From positions 4,244,501-4,308,500 of the forward strand of contig NZ_CP115174.1 in assembly GCF_027625475.1 (NCBI RefSeq): a DNA stretch of 64,000 nucleotides, given 5' to 3'. Made by a program: the position numbers and the translations under genes. The notes under the pieces were generated by a model, which was given only the letters and a program-made list of their open reading frames with translations, was not told the origin of the DNA and made no database searches. Shown here piece by piece: positions 50,593-61,136 of the stretch (within the stretch, counting starts at the first letter, position 1; each line of letters opens with the position of its first letter). The DNA is from Sphingomonas abietis (lineage in GTDB: Bacteria > Pseudomonadota > Alphaproteobacteria > Sphingomonadales > Sphingomonadaceae).

Positions 50593-51170
50593 AGATTGGC
50601 GGCCTTCATCGCGAAGATCGTGCGGTGCGGCTCATGGGCGGCCATCTTCGCCAGCAGATCGCCAAGATCGTCGCTGGCGATCAGGATGCCGCGATGCTGC
50701 GGGCGGACGAAGCCGGTTTCGCCCATCTTGTCCCAGAATTGCAGCAGCCCGTCATAGAAGCCGGCGACGTTGAGCAGCCCGACCGGCTTGGCGTGATAGC
50801 CGAGCTGCGCCCAGCTCATCGCCTCCCACAATTCGTCCATCGTGCCGGTGCCGCCGGGGATGGTGACGAAGCCGTCCGCCAGATCGGCGAAGGCCTGCTT
50901 CCTCTGGTGCATGGTCTCGACGACATGGAGTTCGGTGCAGCCCTTGTGCGCCACCTCGGCATCGACCAGCGCCGAGGGGATCACCCCGATCACCCCGCCT
51001 CCGGCTGCGAGGCAGGCATCGGCGACCGCCCCCATCAGCCCGAGCCGCCCGCCGCCATAGACGAGGCCGATGCCGCGCGCGGCAAAGGTCCGGCCGACGA
51101 GGCGGGCGCTGTCGATGTAGCGGGGATCGGCGGGGGTGGCGGAGCCGCAATAGACGGCGAGACGTTGCAC
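50589..51170 (-). CDS. LOG-family protein (cytokinin riboside 5'-monophosphate phosphoribohydrolase type)
   Basis: This 193-residue Rossmann-like protein shows VYGGGRLGLMGAVADACL and the active-site PGGTGTMDELWEAMSWAQLG of the LOG/TIGR00730 family, which removes ribose phosphate from nucleoside monophosphates such as cytokinin precursors. It sits between crtI (11 bases) and crtB (overlapping) inside the carotenoid operon. Why a LOG gene lies there is not clear; its product may not be a plant hormone. Confidence 0.88.
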   Translation of the reverse strand: MQRLAVYCGSATPADPRYIDSARLVGRTFAARGIGLVYGGGRLGLMGAVADACLAAGGGVIGVIPSALVDAEVAHKGCTELHVVETMHQRKQAFADLADGFVTIPGGTGTMDELWEAMSWAQLGYHAKPVGLLNVAGFYDGLLQFWDKMGETGFVRPQHRGILIASDDLGDLLAKMAAHEPHRTIFAMKAANL

Positions 51171-51181
51171 GGGGGACTCCT

Positions 51182-52678
51182 TCAGGATCGACGCAGATCG
51201 TCGAGCATCAGCGCGGCAGTGGCCTTGGCCGAGCCGACGACGCCGGGGATGCCCGCGCCCGGATGGGTGCCGGCACCGACGAAATAGAGGTTGGGGATGC
51301 GATCGTCGCGGTTGTGGACGCGGAAGAAGGCGGATTGGGTGAGCAGCGGCTCGAGGCTGAAGGCCGAACCCAGATGCGCGTTGAGATCGCGCCCGAAATC
51401 GGCGGGCGTATAATGGAAACTGGTCACCAGCCGCTCGCGCAGATTGGGGATCAGCCGCGCATCGAGATGATCGAGGATGCGATCGGCATAGACCGGCCCC
51501 ACCTCGTCCCAGTCGATCGGCAGCTTGCCCAGATGCGGCACCGGCGCCAGCGCGTAGAAGGTCGAATGGCCCTCGGGCGCCAGCCCCGGATCGGTGACGG
51601 TCGGGTGGTGGAGATAGAGCGAGAAATCGCGCGCCAGCACGCCATGCTCGTAGATATCGGTGAGCAGCCCCTTATAGCGTGGGCCGAACAGGATATTGTG
51701 ATGGGGGATGCCGGAAAAGCTGCCCCGGATCCCGAAATGGACGACGAACAGCGAGGGCGAGAAGCGCTTGCGCTCCAGCGACCGCACCGCCCGTTCGCCC
51801 CGCGCCGATCCCTTCAGCAGATCGCGATAGCTGTGCACCACGTCGGCATTGGAGGCGACCGCGTCGAAGCTGCCATGCCAGCCGCTGGCGGTGGTGATGC
51901 CGGTGGCATGGTCACCGAGCAGGTCGATCGCGGTCACCGCATCGCCGAGCCGGACGACGCCGCCCAGCCGCTCGAACTGGCCGACCATCGCGCGGATCAG
52001 CGCATGGGTGCCGCCCTTGGGGAACCACACGCCACCGTCGCGCTCGAGCTTGTGGATCAGCGCGTAGATCGCGCTGGTCGTCATCGGATTGCCGCCGACC
52101 AGCAGCGAGTGGAAGCTGAACGCCTCGCGCAGATGGGGATGCTTGATGTAGGAGGCGACGATCGAGTGGACCGAGCGCCACGCCTGATTCTTGATCAACT
52201 CGGGCGACGCCTTGATCATCGAGGCGAAATCGAGAAACGCGACGTGGCCGAGCTTCTCGTAACCCTCGCGATAGACCGCGGTGGCGTAATCGAGGAAGCG
52301 GCGATAGCCGGCGACGTCCTCGGGATTGAGCGCCGCGATCTGGCGGGCGAGCGCCGCATCGTCGTTGGAATAATCGAAGGTCGATCCGTCCGGCCAGCTC
52401 AGCCGGTAGAAGGGATCGACCGGCAGCAGCTCGATATCCTCGGCCATGTCGCGGCCGGACAGGCGCCAGAGCTCGGCGAGGCAATTGGGGTCGGTGATCA
52501 CGGTGGGGCCGGCATCGAAGGTGAAGGTGCCGGCCTCGGTGGGGCGCTCCCACGCATAGGCACGGCCGCCCGGCTTGTCGCGCGCCTCGACCAGCACCGT
52601 GGCGATGCCCGCCGACTGGAGACGGATGGCGAGCGCCAACCCGCCAAATCCTGCTCCGATCACCGCTGCCGTCTTCAT
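51182..52678 (-). CDS. crtI: Phytoene desaturase CrtI
   Basis: This 498-residue FAD enzyme begins with the dinucleotide motif AAVIGAGFGGLALAIRLQ and ends with YFVGAGTHPGAGIPGVVGSA, the CrtI C-terminal signature. It introduces four double bonds to give lycopene. The ATG at 52678 was taken rather than the TTG two codons earlier. It follows crtY after 10 bases. Confidence 0.96.
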   Translation of the reverse strand: MKTAAVIGAGFGGLALAIRLQSAGIATVLVEARDKPGGRAYAWERPTEAGTFTFDAGPTVITDPNCLAELWRLSGRDMAEDIELLPVDPFYRLSWPDGSTFDYSNDDAALARQIAALNPEDVAGYRRFLDYATAVYREGYEKLGHVAFLDFASMIKASPELIKNQAWRSVHSIVASYIKHPHLREAFSFHSLLVGGNPMTTSAIYALIHKLERDGGVWFPKGGTHALIRAMVGQFERLGGVVRLGDAVTAIDLLGDHATGITTASGWHGSFDAVASNADVVHSYRDLLKGSARGERAVRSLERKRFSPSLFVVHFGIRGSFSGIPHHNILFGPRYKGLLTDIYEHGVLARDFSLYLHHPTVTDPGLAPEGHSTFYALAPVPHLGKLPIDWDEVGPVYADRILDHLDARLIPNLRERLVTSFHYTPADFGRDLNAHLGSAFSLEPLLTQSAFFRVHNRDDRIPNLYFVGAGTHPGAGIPGVVGSAKATAALMLDDLRRS

Positions 52679-52688
52679 TCTCAAACCC

Positions 52689-53843
52689 TTAACCGGCGAT
52701 CGCCTTCAACGCACGCCCGATCGGAACGGGCGGGCGGCCGAAAAGCACCCGCGCTTTATCCCAACCTGTCGATGTGCCTGCGTAAAAGCGCGCCACGAGG
52801 GATTCGTCCAGCCGATAGAAATGCCGGAGCACCCGCCAACGCTGCGCGGGCTCGGCGGCGCGGAACAACATGCGGTCGAGCAGGCGGTAGAAACTACGCG
52901 CCTGCCAGGCCTGTCTGGCGAAACCGTGCAGGCTGTCATGCAGCGCCGGTGCGGTCAGATCGCGCAGCCCGGCGACGAAGCGCGCCGTGCGGATCGCATC
53001 GGGCAGCGAATAGCCGGTGGTCGGGTGGAACAGCCCGGCCCTTACCCCGGCCTTGGCGACATGGGCGCCGCCCGATCGCCAATAGGCCTCGAAATCGCCG
53101 CCCATCACCACCGGCAGCACCCCGGCCTCCTCCGCCACGACCGACTCGACCGGCCAGCCGCGCTGTTCGGCATAGGCCGATATCCGCCCGCCGAGCAGGG
53201 CATGATCGAGGTCGGGCGTATCGCTGTAATAGGTATCCTCGACGAATATCCGATCGGGGCCGAACGGCAGCAGATAGACGAAACGGAAGCCGTCGAGCTG
53301 ATCCACCGTGGCGTCCATCACCACCGGCCGGGCCAGCCCGTGCGGCGCGCCCAGCTTCAGTTCGCGGCCGAGGAATTTCTGCCATCCGCACTCCAGCGTC
53401 GTCAGATCGCCGGGGCCGCGCGCGTCGATCACCGCCCCCGCCTCGATCCGCCGGCCGTCGGCCAGCACCACCGACCGCGGCCCGACGCCGATCGCCTTGC
53501 GCCCGGTCAGCACCCGCTCGGCCGGCAGCGCGGCGCGCACCACCCGGTCGAAGCGGGCAGAGGTGATGCTGTGATAACGCGCATCCAGTCGCCGCCGCAG
53601 GCCGGGGAAAAGCGCGTGATAGCCATCCCACCAATGCGCCACGAGCGGCACGATCAAAGCGCGGTCGTCGGGCGCGATATCGCTGTCGAAGAAGGACCAG
53701 ATATGGTTGCCGCCCAGCGTATCGGCGCTCTCGACGAGCAGGGTCCGCACGTCCGGCCGCGATTTCGCCAGCGCGAGCGCGATCATGCCGCCGGCGAGGC
53801 CGCCGCCGACGATGGCGATATCGCATTGGCGGACCCGTGTCAT
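52689..53843 (-). CDS. crtY: Lycopene beta-cyclase CrtY
   Basis: This 384-residue FAD-linked cyclase has the N-terminal DIAIVGGGLAGGMIALALA, GGNHIWSFFDSD, VIDARGPGDL, and the late FHPTTGYSLPDAIRTARFVA. It forms both beta-rings of beta-carotene from lycopene. It leads the crt operon; the upstream gap (53844-54033) was not assigned a promoter. Confidence 0.96.
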   Translation of the reverse strand: MTRVRQCDIAIVGGGLAGGMIALALAKSRPDVRTLLVESADTLGGNHIWSFFDSDIAPDDRALIVPLVAHWWDGYHALFPGLRRRLDARYHSITSARFDRVVRAALPAERVLTGRKAIGVGPRSVVLADGRRIEAGAVIDARGPGDLTTLECGWQKFLGRELKLGAPHGLARPVVMDATVDQLDGFRFVYLLPFGPDRIFVEDTYYSDTPDLDHALLGGRISAYAEQRGWPVESVVAEEAGVLPVVMGGDFEAYWRSGGAHVAKAGVRAGLFHPTTGYSLPDAIRTARFVAGLRDLTAPALHDSLHGFARQAWQARSFYRLLDRMLFRAAEPAQRWRVLRHFYRLDESLVARFYAGTSTGWDKARVLFGRPPVPIGRALKAIAG

Positions 53844-54033
53844 ACACCAGCGGTGTAGCGAGGGGCGCCGGCCCCGTCACCCGCCCGCGATCATATACGA
53901 TTCGCTAGACGTTGGTCGACAATGGCCAGGAACGAAACAGTTTCTGCACCCTGTTCGCGCCAAGAGGGGCGCCGCGGAGTAACGCACCGGCGTGAAGCGG
54001 TGCCCCTGTGTCGGTCCGCGCGAGGATGTCGAT

Positions 54034-54213
54034 GTGGACGAAAGAATGAATGCCCTAGCCCAGGCCCTGGCCGATGCGTTCGGCGATCGGGCGCTGGCCG
54101 TGGTCGCCCGCCAGTTCGATCAGGCGGACGGGGATATCCAGCTGGTGTGGGGACAGATCATGGAATGGCTGATCCTCTATGGCGAAGAGCAGGGGCGCGG
54201 GGCGCCGGCCTGA
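54034..54213 (+). CDS. Small hypothetical protein
   Basis: This 59-residue protein has a GTG start at 54034 with GAGG about 8 bases upstream; an ATG at 54046 is an alternative. The sequence is acidic and helical (MNALAQALADAFGDRALAVV, FDQADGDIQLVWGQIMEWLI). No family is recognised. It lies between the divergent crtY and a convergent PilZ gene. It might be non-coding; confidence is low. Confidence 0.4.
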   Translation: MDERMNALAQALADAFGDRALAVVARQFDQADGDIQLVWGQIMEWLILYGEEQGRGAPA

Positions 54214-54235
54214 TCCTCGGCGGCTTCGGCAACGG

Positions 54236-54559
54236 CTATCGCTCGCGCCCTTCGGTGGCCGCGCACATCATCGCATAGACCGCTTCGCTGGGCGGATGAT
54301 CGACCATGCAGCCGATGCGACCGCTATCACACCACATCACGCGCCCGGCCAGCCGGGGCCAGCCATCGACCTCCAGCCGCACCGGCTGGCCCGCCGGCAA
54401 TATCAGCGGCGACGCCACGCGGAAGCCGTTGCGCGACAGGTTGATCAGCCGCACCGCGAGCGGCTCGCCCTCCACCACCACCAGCCGCGCCGCCAGATCG
54501 GTCGCGAAGCGCGGCTCGGCCTGTCGCACGGGGGATTGGGAGGAGGTATTGTTATCCAT
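54236..54559 (-). CDS. PilZ-domain protein with an incomplete c-di-GMP motif
   Basis: This 107-residue protein has a PilZ fold. The second motif (NLSRNGF, matching (D/N)xSxxG) is present, but the first RxxxR is not clear: the corresponding place reads PRFATDL with only one Arg. It may therefore bind c-di-GMP weakly or not at all. The ATG at 54559 begins MDNNTSSQSP; an upstream extension is rejected. Single-domain PilZ proteins often act as adaptors. Confidence 0.82.
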   Translation of the reverse strand: MDNNTSSQSPVRQAEPRFATDLAARLVVVEGEPLAVRLINLSRNGFRVASPLILPAGQPVRLEVDGWPRLAGRVMWCDSGRIGCMVDHPPSEAVYAMMCAATEGRER

Positions 54560-54699
54560 GGGAATGCACGGCGATCCTGGCGACAGGGGACGGACAGACG
54601 GAATGAGGGCCGTCGGCAAGCTGGGCAGAGGCCCGGCCACTTGCCGCTGCTCGTCTTTTACCGGATCGCGATCAAGATGCTACGGTGTATGCAGGCGCG

Positions 54700-55434
54700 A
54701 TGACCGCCCTTTCCGCCATCCTGTTCTCGGCCCTGGCGATGACGCTGATCGTCGGCGTCCGCTACCTGCTCGTCTCCGGCGCCTTCGCCTGGGGCACCGC
54801 GCGGCGGCATCCCGGCCTCTATCGGGGCCTGGGGCCGCAGATGCGCCGCGAGATCGGCTGGTCGCTGGCCTCCGCCGCGATCTACGGGGTGCCGGCCGGC
54901 ATCCTCGCCTGGGGCTGGCGCGCCCATGGCTGGACCCGCGTCACCGCCGATCCCCATGCCCTGCCGCTGTGGTGGTGGCCGGTGTCGGTGCTGCTCTGCC
55001 TCGCCGCGCACGACACATGGTTCTACTGGACACACCGCTGGATGCACCGCCCCAAGGCGTTCCGCGCGATGCACGCCGTCCACCATGCCAGCCGGCCGCC
55101 GACCGCCTGGGCGGCGATGAGCTTCCACCCGTGGGAGGCGGTCACGGGCGCGGTGGTGATCCCGGTGCTGGTGCTGATCGTACCGATGCACTGGACCGCG
55201 CTGGCCGCGGTGCTGACGATCATGACGGTGATGGGCGTCACCAATCATATGGGGTGGGAGATCTTCCCGCGCGCGCTGGTCGAGGGGCCGGCCGGTGGCT
55301 GGCTGATCACCGCCAGCCACCACCAGCATCATCATACCAACTACCGCTGCAATTACGGCCTCTATTTCCGCGTCTGGGATCGCCTGTGCGGGACGGACAA
55401 GGGCCTTGGGCGCTTCCCGGCCCGCCCCGACTAG
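54700..55434 (+). CDS. Sterol-desaturase/fatty-acid-hydroxylase family membrane protein
   Basis: This 244-residue protein has several membrane helices and the His clusters of the di-iron hydroxylase family: HDTWFYWTHRWMH, HAVHHASRPP, and SHHQHHHTNYRCNYG. It lies about 0.9 kb from the crt operon, so a carotenoid-ring hydroxylase (for example a CrtG-like 2-hydroxylase making nostoxanthin) is a reasonable guess, but lipid hydroxylation is equally possible. The ATG at 54700 is taken; a GTG at 54685 is possible. Confidence 0.8.
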   Translation: MTALSAILFSALAMTLIVGVRYLLVSGAFAWGTARRHPGLYRGLGPQMRREIGWSLASAAIYGVPAGILAWGWRAHGWTRVTADPHALPLWWWPVSVLLCLAAHDTWFYWTHRWMHRPKAFRAMHAVHHASRPPTAWAAMSFHPWEAVTGAVVIPVLVLIVPMHWTALAAVLTIMTVMGVTNHMGWEIFPRALVEGPAGGWLITASHHQHHHTNYRCNYGLYFRVWDRLCGTDKGLGRFPARPD

Positions 55435-55443
55435 GCGATCAGA

Positions 55444-55929
55444 TCAGTTGCAATGCACCTCGCCCCTGTCGACCGAGCGGCCGAGCAGCGCGCCGCCGCC
55501 GGCGCCGAGCAGGGTGCCGAGCGCACCGCCGCCGCCAAGGATCGCACCGAGCACGCCACCGCCGATCGCACCGACCACGGTGCCGGTGGTGCCGTCCGAA
55601 CGGCGGCAATAATAGCGGCCGTCATGGCCGCGATAGACCCGGTCGTCGCGGGTCAGCGCGCGATCATGGCCGCGCTCGTCGCGATAGTCGCGGCTCGGAT
55701 CATAGCCGGGCGGCGGCGGCGGCGCATCGCGATCCCAATAGCCGCCGCGATTGTCGTAACCACCCGGCGGCGGCGGCGGCGCACGATCGTGATCATAATA
55801 GCCGCCCGGCGGCGGCGGGGGCGGCGGCGGCGGCGGGCCATAGCCGCGCGGGCCGTCATCATAGCAGCCGGCCAGCGGCAGCAGCATCGCGCAGGCCATC
55901 ACGGCGGCGATCGGGCGTTTCATGGGCAT
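55444..55929 (-). CDS. Lipoprotein with poly-proline stretches and a glycine-zipper end
   Basis: This 161-residue protein has a lipobox (AMLLPLAGCYDD), then runs of up to ten Pro with Gly/Tyr/Asp, then DRVYRGHDGRYYCRRSDGTT and a glycine-zipper segment (VVGAIGGGVLGAILGGG, GTLLGAGGGALLGR). Glycine-zipper 2TM proteins of this kind occur in the cell envelope. The ATG at 55929 is preceded by GGGGAG on the minus strand. It is divergent from the TPP riboswitch-thiC unit. Confidence 0.78.
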   Translation of the reverse strand: MPMKRPIAAVMACAMLLPLAGCYDDGPRGYGPPPPPPPPPPGGYYDHDRAPPPPPGGYDNRGGYWDRDAPPPPPGYDPSRDYRDERGHDRALTRDDRVYRGHDGRYYCRRSDGTTGTVVGAIGGGVLGAILGGGGALGTLLGAGGGALLGRSVDRGEVHCN

Positions 55930-56089
55930 GCTCTTCTCCCCTCGGAACCGCACGGATCGCGCGGCCATGGCGACACAACGCCACATCCCGGCTTTCTCTC
56001 CGCTGAAAGCGTCGTTTCGGCCGCGTTCAGGAAGCGCGCGCCGGGCCCTCATGTCGGCCTAGACCCGCCCGCCGACATCGCCTAAGCCT

Positions 56090-58165
<2,076 letters not shown>

Positions 58166-58194
58166 GGGGGATTTAGCTGCCGGCGGAGTGAGAG

Positions 58195-59382
58195 CTATCC
58201 GCTAGCCGGCAGATACATCGAAATAGGTGAATCTACTGCGTCTGGATTTTCCAACACGCTTCTCACTTGAGCTGCTAGTTGAGATTTGTAAGCCTCAAGT
58301 TGAGGAACCATCTTATAGATACTGGATGTATCAACCGAGATCGTTCTCACCTGATTTACATCAAAAGGTATTTTATCTAATGTTCGCATTAACTGGACAA
58401 CAGGTTTTCTCAGCATGTGCCTGATAGCAAGCTCATAAAACACATTAGGGTTATGATATGAAAGATCAGCTATTACTAATCTAGATTTAAAAAGATATTC
58501 TATTACTTGTTTGGTTATTACTCCGGGCCGATCAATCTGATCGGCGCGGATCACTTTGAGTTGTAAGCTTTCAAGTGCTGGCTCAACAATCGAGCCGAGA
58601 AATAAATCAGAATGCTCCCGTTGCTCTGAGCCAACATCGCCAATTGGGGTGATATAGAAAGCAATTCCTTCGAAATGCGCATCACCTGACGTTATGAGCT
58701 GCCCAGAAGAAACTGGAATCATTGACGGTTCGGATTGAAATCCGAGTGAAGATGGGAGGTCGTCGAGAAGGTGATCGATAGTTATGATTCGGTCGGCGCC
58801 AGAAAGTGTTTGAAGAAGACCGACAAACCGCAAATTGACGATGAATGTATCAACAGCCTCTTCGGCAGCATCTGCACTTACGCCAAATTCCTTGACTGCA
58901 TCAATGAGAGCGCCCTTCGCGGGAAGGCGCAGTGTTTGGAACCTCTGAAACAGACCGGAAAAGGGCTCAATATCCAAAATGGCCAGTTGAACACGCGCAC
59001 GGGCTCTCTCGCGTGGCTGGATCTGCTCGTCGGAAGCCTTTTTCCCTTCAGGGGTGAGTTCAAGGATGTCAGCTTGATAGCCGCCTTTAATCAAATTGTA
59101 TTTGTTTGCATTCGTAATGATTTGTCGACTGAGCCCGCTTTCAGGCGACTTTCCTAAATGATTGAATAGTGTGACACGGCGCACAGATGCGCCGCTGCCA
59201 TAATCCAGGACAGCCTTCGCGAATGACAAAGCTTCTTCGAATGGCGACGCTGGGAAATTGCGTACAACGCGGCTCCGCTTTTGCGGCACCTTTTGAGGAG
59301 AGCTTTTAGTCGCGACAGGCTTTGCCTTCGCCGAGCGCGGTTTCTTTTCCTTAACCGTGCCGGACGAATCGCCTTCCACCAT
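58195..59382 (-). CDS. AT-rich gene: putative winged-helix protein with C-terminal deoxyribosyltransferase/TIR-like domain
   Basis: This 395-residue protein was not matched to a named system. The N-terminus is Lys-rich (1-40). Residues about 45-210 look like helical, winged-helix modules (ASVRRVTLFNHLGKSPESGL, ILELTPEGKKA, then VNLRFVGLLQTLSGADRII). Residues about 241-395 form a Rossmann-type domain (AFYITPIGDVGSEQREHSDL, VIRADQIDRPGVIT, VIADLSYHNPNVFYELAIRH) with Glu317 in the NPNVFYELA context shared by nucleoside deoxyribosyltransferases and some TIR-like effectors. Base composition is far more AT-rich than the flanks, which suggests transfer. It lies beside a toxin-antitoxin pair. A defence role is inference only. 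Confidence 0.75.
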   Translation of the reverse strand: MVEGDSSGTVKEKKPRSAKAKPVATKSSPQKVPQKRSRVVRNFPASPFEEALSFAKAVLDYGSGASVRRVTLFNHLGKSPESGLSRQIITNANKYNLIKGGYQADILELTPEGKKASDEQIQPRERARARVQLAILDIEPFSGLFQRFQTLRLPAKGALIDAVKEFGVSADAAEEAVDTFIVNLRFVGLLQTLSGADRIITIDHLLDDLPSSLGFQSEPSMIPVSSGQLITSGDAHFEGIAFYITPIGDVGSEQREHSDLFLGSIVEPALESLQLKVIRADQIDRPGVITKQVIEYLFKSRLVIADLSYHNPNVFYELAIRHMLRKPVVQLMRTLDKIPFDVNQVRTISVDTSSIYKMVPQLEAYKSQLAAQVRSVLENPDAVDSPISMYLPASG

Positions 59383-59436
59383 TCTTCAACTCTCCACTTT
59401 GGCTTAGAAGATACTGCCGGGACAAAGGGTGAACTG

Positions 59437-59703
59437 TCAATAATGATACCGACAAGCTGCCACTTCCAACGCCTGCCTGTCACCCTTCCCGGCAACCCGA
59501 TACACCAGCCGATGTTCTGAATTGATCCGGCGGGACCACCAGCCCGACAGATTGCCACCGAGCGGCTCGGGCTTGCCGGTGCCCCGGAAGGGATCGCGCT
59601 GACATTCCTTGAGCAGCGCGTTCAGCCGGGCAAGCACTTTGGCGTCCTCGGCCTGCCAATAGAGATAGTGATCCCACGCGACCGATGAGAATGTGATCTT
59701 CAC
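59437..59703 (-). CDS. yoeB: YoeB-family mRNA interferase toxin
   Basis: This 88-residue protein is a YoeB/Txe toxin (MKITFSSVAWDHYLYWQAED, GKPEPLGGNLSGWWSRRINS, EHRLVYRV, ending in CRYHY). YoeB cleaves mRNA at the ribosomal A site; the C-terminal His-Tyr and the Arg of the HRLVYRV block belong to the active site. It overlaps yefM by four bases, as expected for a toxin downstream of its antitoxin. Confidence 0.94.
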   Translation of the reverse strand: MKITFSSVAWDHYLYWQAEDAKVLARLNALLKECQRDPFRGTGKPEPLGGNLSGWWSRRINSEHRLVYRVAGKGDRQALEVAACRYHY

Positions 59704-59954
59704 GGCTCGATCAGCTCATGCTCCTCGCCCTTGCCGGCGTCGAGTTCGGCGATCCCGCGCAGCAGCATCTCGGCATTCTTCGGAGAGCGCAGCAAGTACA
59801 GCGTCTCCTGAATCGAATCCCATTCGCTCTGCGAGATCATCACCACGCCCTCTGCCTTCTGGCGCGTAATCGAGATCGGCGCGCGATCCGCCACGGCACG
59901 ATCCATCACCGCCTTCAGATTGGCGCGGGCGTCGGAGAAGCTGAGGGCGGTCAT
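59700..59954 (-). CDS. yefM: YefM-family antitoxin
   Basis: This 84-residue protein has the Phd/YefM DNA-binding N-terminus (SFSDARANLKAVMDRAVADR, then PISITRQKAEGVVMISQSEW) and a C-terminal acidic helix (NAEMLLRGIAELDAGKG) that wraps the toxin. The ATG at 59952-59954 starts MTALSFSDAR. It lies first in the operon under the twin TGTACA operator. Confidence 0.94.
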   Translation of the reverse strand: MTALSFSDARANLKAVMDRAVADRAPISITRQKAEGVVMISQSEWDSIQETLYLLRSPKNAEMLLRGIAELDAGKGEEHELIEP

Positions 59955-59963
59955 GCGGAATTC

Positions 59964-59981
59964 TGTACAATATTCTGTACA
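59964..59981. promoter_or_regulatory. Twin TGTACA operator of yefM-yoeB
   Basis: Two TGTACA palindromes (59964-59969 and 59976-59981) lie 12 bases centre to centre, ten bases upstream of the yefM start. From memory, E. coli yefM-yoeB has two palindromes with the same TGTACA core and the same 12-base spacing. The complex probably autorepresses here as well. Confidence 0.85.
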
Positions 59982-59991
59982 GATTTTCAAC

Positions 59992-60702
59992 CTACCGGTG
60001 AATCTCCGGCAGCGACCAGTCCACCGGGGTTTCGCCATGCGCCTCCAGGAAGGCGTTGGCCTGCGAGAAAGGCCGGCTCCCGAAAAAGCCGTTGTGCGCC
60101 GAGAGCGGCGAGGGGTGCGCCGCCTTCAGCACCAGATGGCGGCCGCCCTGCGCGACGCTCTGCACGAACGCCGCCTTTTTCTGCGCGTAGCTGCCCCACA
60201 GCAGGAAGACGACCGGCGTCTCCTTCGCCGCGACCAGCCGGATCACCGCGTCGGTGAAGCTCTCCCAGCCGCGGCCCTTGTGGCTGGCGGCGAGACCGCT
60301 CTCCACGGTCAGCACCGAGTTCAGCAGCAGCACGCCCTGCTTCGCCCAATGTTCGAGGAAGCCGTGGCCGGGCCGGGCGAGGCCAAGGTCGCTGTGCAGC
60401 TCCTTGTAGATGTTGACGAGGCTCGGCGGCGGGCGGACGCCGGGCTGGACCGAGAAGCACAGGCCATGCGCCTGGCCCTCGCCATGATAGGGATCCTGGC
60501 CGAGGATCACGACCCGCACCGCGTCGAGCGGGGTCAGGTCGAGCGCGCGGAACCACTCGTTGCCCTTGGGGAAGATGCGCTTGCCGGCCGCCTTCTCGGC
60601 GACGAGGAACTGGCGCAGCGCCGCCATATAGGGGCTGGCGAATTCCTCGGCGAGCGGCTCGCGCCAGCTTGCGTGCAGCTTCACGGGTTGCGCGTCGGCC
60701 AT
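59992..60702 (-). CDS. ung: Uracil-DNA glycosylase
   Basis: This 236-residue family-1 UDG has the catalytic Asp in [20 protein letters not shown] and the DNA-intercalation loop with His in [15 protein letters not shown]. It removes uracil from DNA. The ATG at 60702 was chosen; an extension upstream would overlap the divergent gene's leader. The yefM operator lies in the 37-base gap after its stop. Confidence 0.96.
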   Translation of the reverse strand: MADAQPVKLHASWREPLAEEFASPYMAALRQFLVAEKAAGKRIFPKGNEWFRALDLTPLDAVRVVILGQDPYHGEGQAHGLCFSVQPGVRPPPSLVNIYKELHSDLGLARPGHGFLEHWAKQGVLLLNSVLTVESGLAASHKGRGWESFTDAVIRLVAAKETPVVFLLWGSYAQKKAAFVQSVAQGGRHLVLKAAHPSPLSAHNGFFGSRPFSQANAFLEAHGETPVDWSLPEIHR

Positions 60703-60799
60703 GGCCACCTCCAGCCACGGCCTCTGCGCGAGCGGCCCGGACTCGTCAACGCCCGCCGATCTGTTAGGCTGGCGCCACCTCGTTTTCAGGAGAATCGCG

Positions 60800-61120
60800 A
60801 TGGGTTTGCTCGACGGACTGCTCGGCCAGGTGACCGGCCATGTGGACATCCAGAATCTCGCGGCCAAGGTCGGCCTGTCGCCCGATCAGGTCGAGCAGGC
60901 GGTACATGCGCTGGGCGTCGCCCATCCGCAGCCCGGCGACACGGTGGAAACCGCCGCCGCGCAGACCGGCCTCTCGCCGGACGTGTTGCAGCAGATCGTC
61001 GGCCATATCGGCGGCGAGGGCAGCCTGGCCGAATTCTCCAACCTGCTCCACAGCGACCAGGGTAGCGACATCCTGGGCAAGCTCGGCGGCTTCGCCTCGG
61101 GGCTGTTCGGCAAGAGCTGA
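60800..61120 (+). CDS. DUF937-type small protein
   Basis: This 106-residue protein starts [20 protein letters not shown] and has two weakly similar helical repeats ([20 protein letters not shown] and [20 protein letters not shown]), followed by Gly-rich [17 protein letters not shown]. This is the DUF937 pattern. The function is unknown; YidB is a related protein. AGGAGAA precedes the ATG at 60800. Confidence 0.82.
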   Translation: MGLLDGLLGQVTGHVDIQNLAAKVGLSPDQVEQAVHALGVAHPQPGDTVETAAAQTGLSPDVLQQIVGHIGGEGSLAEFSNLLHSDQGSDILGKLGGFASGLFGKS

Positions 61121-61136
61121 GCCCGGCGGCGCGCCG

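Noticed and set aside
53930..53960. EcfG-like promoter (GGAAC ... GTTC) before the small gene at 54034
   Set aside because: The spacing is about 18-19 bases and the second element is TGTT, not CGTT, so the match is too weak to claim.
55444..55929. CRISPR-like or tandem-repeat array suggested by repeated GGCGGCGGCGG
   Set aside because: The repeats are Pro/Gly codon runs within a lipoprotein gene and lack spacers or regular unit length.
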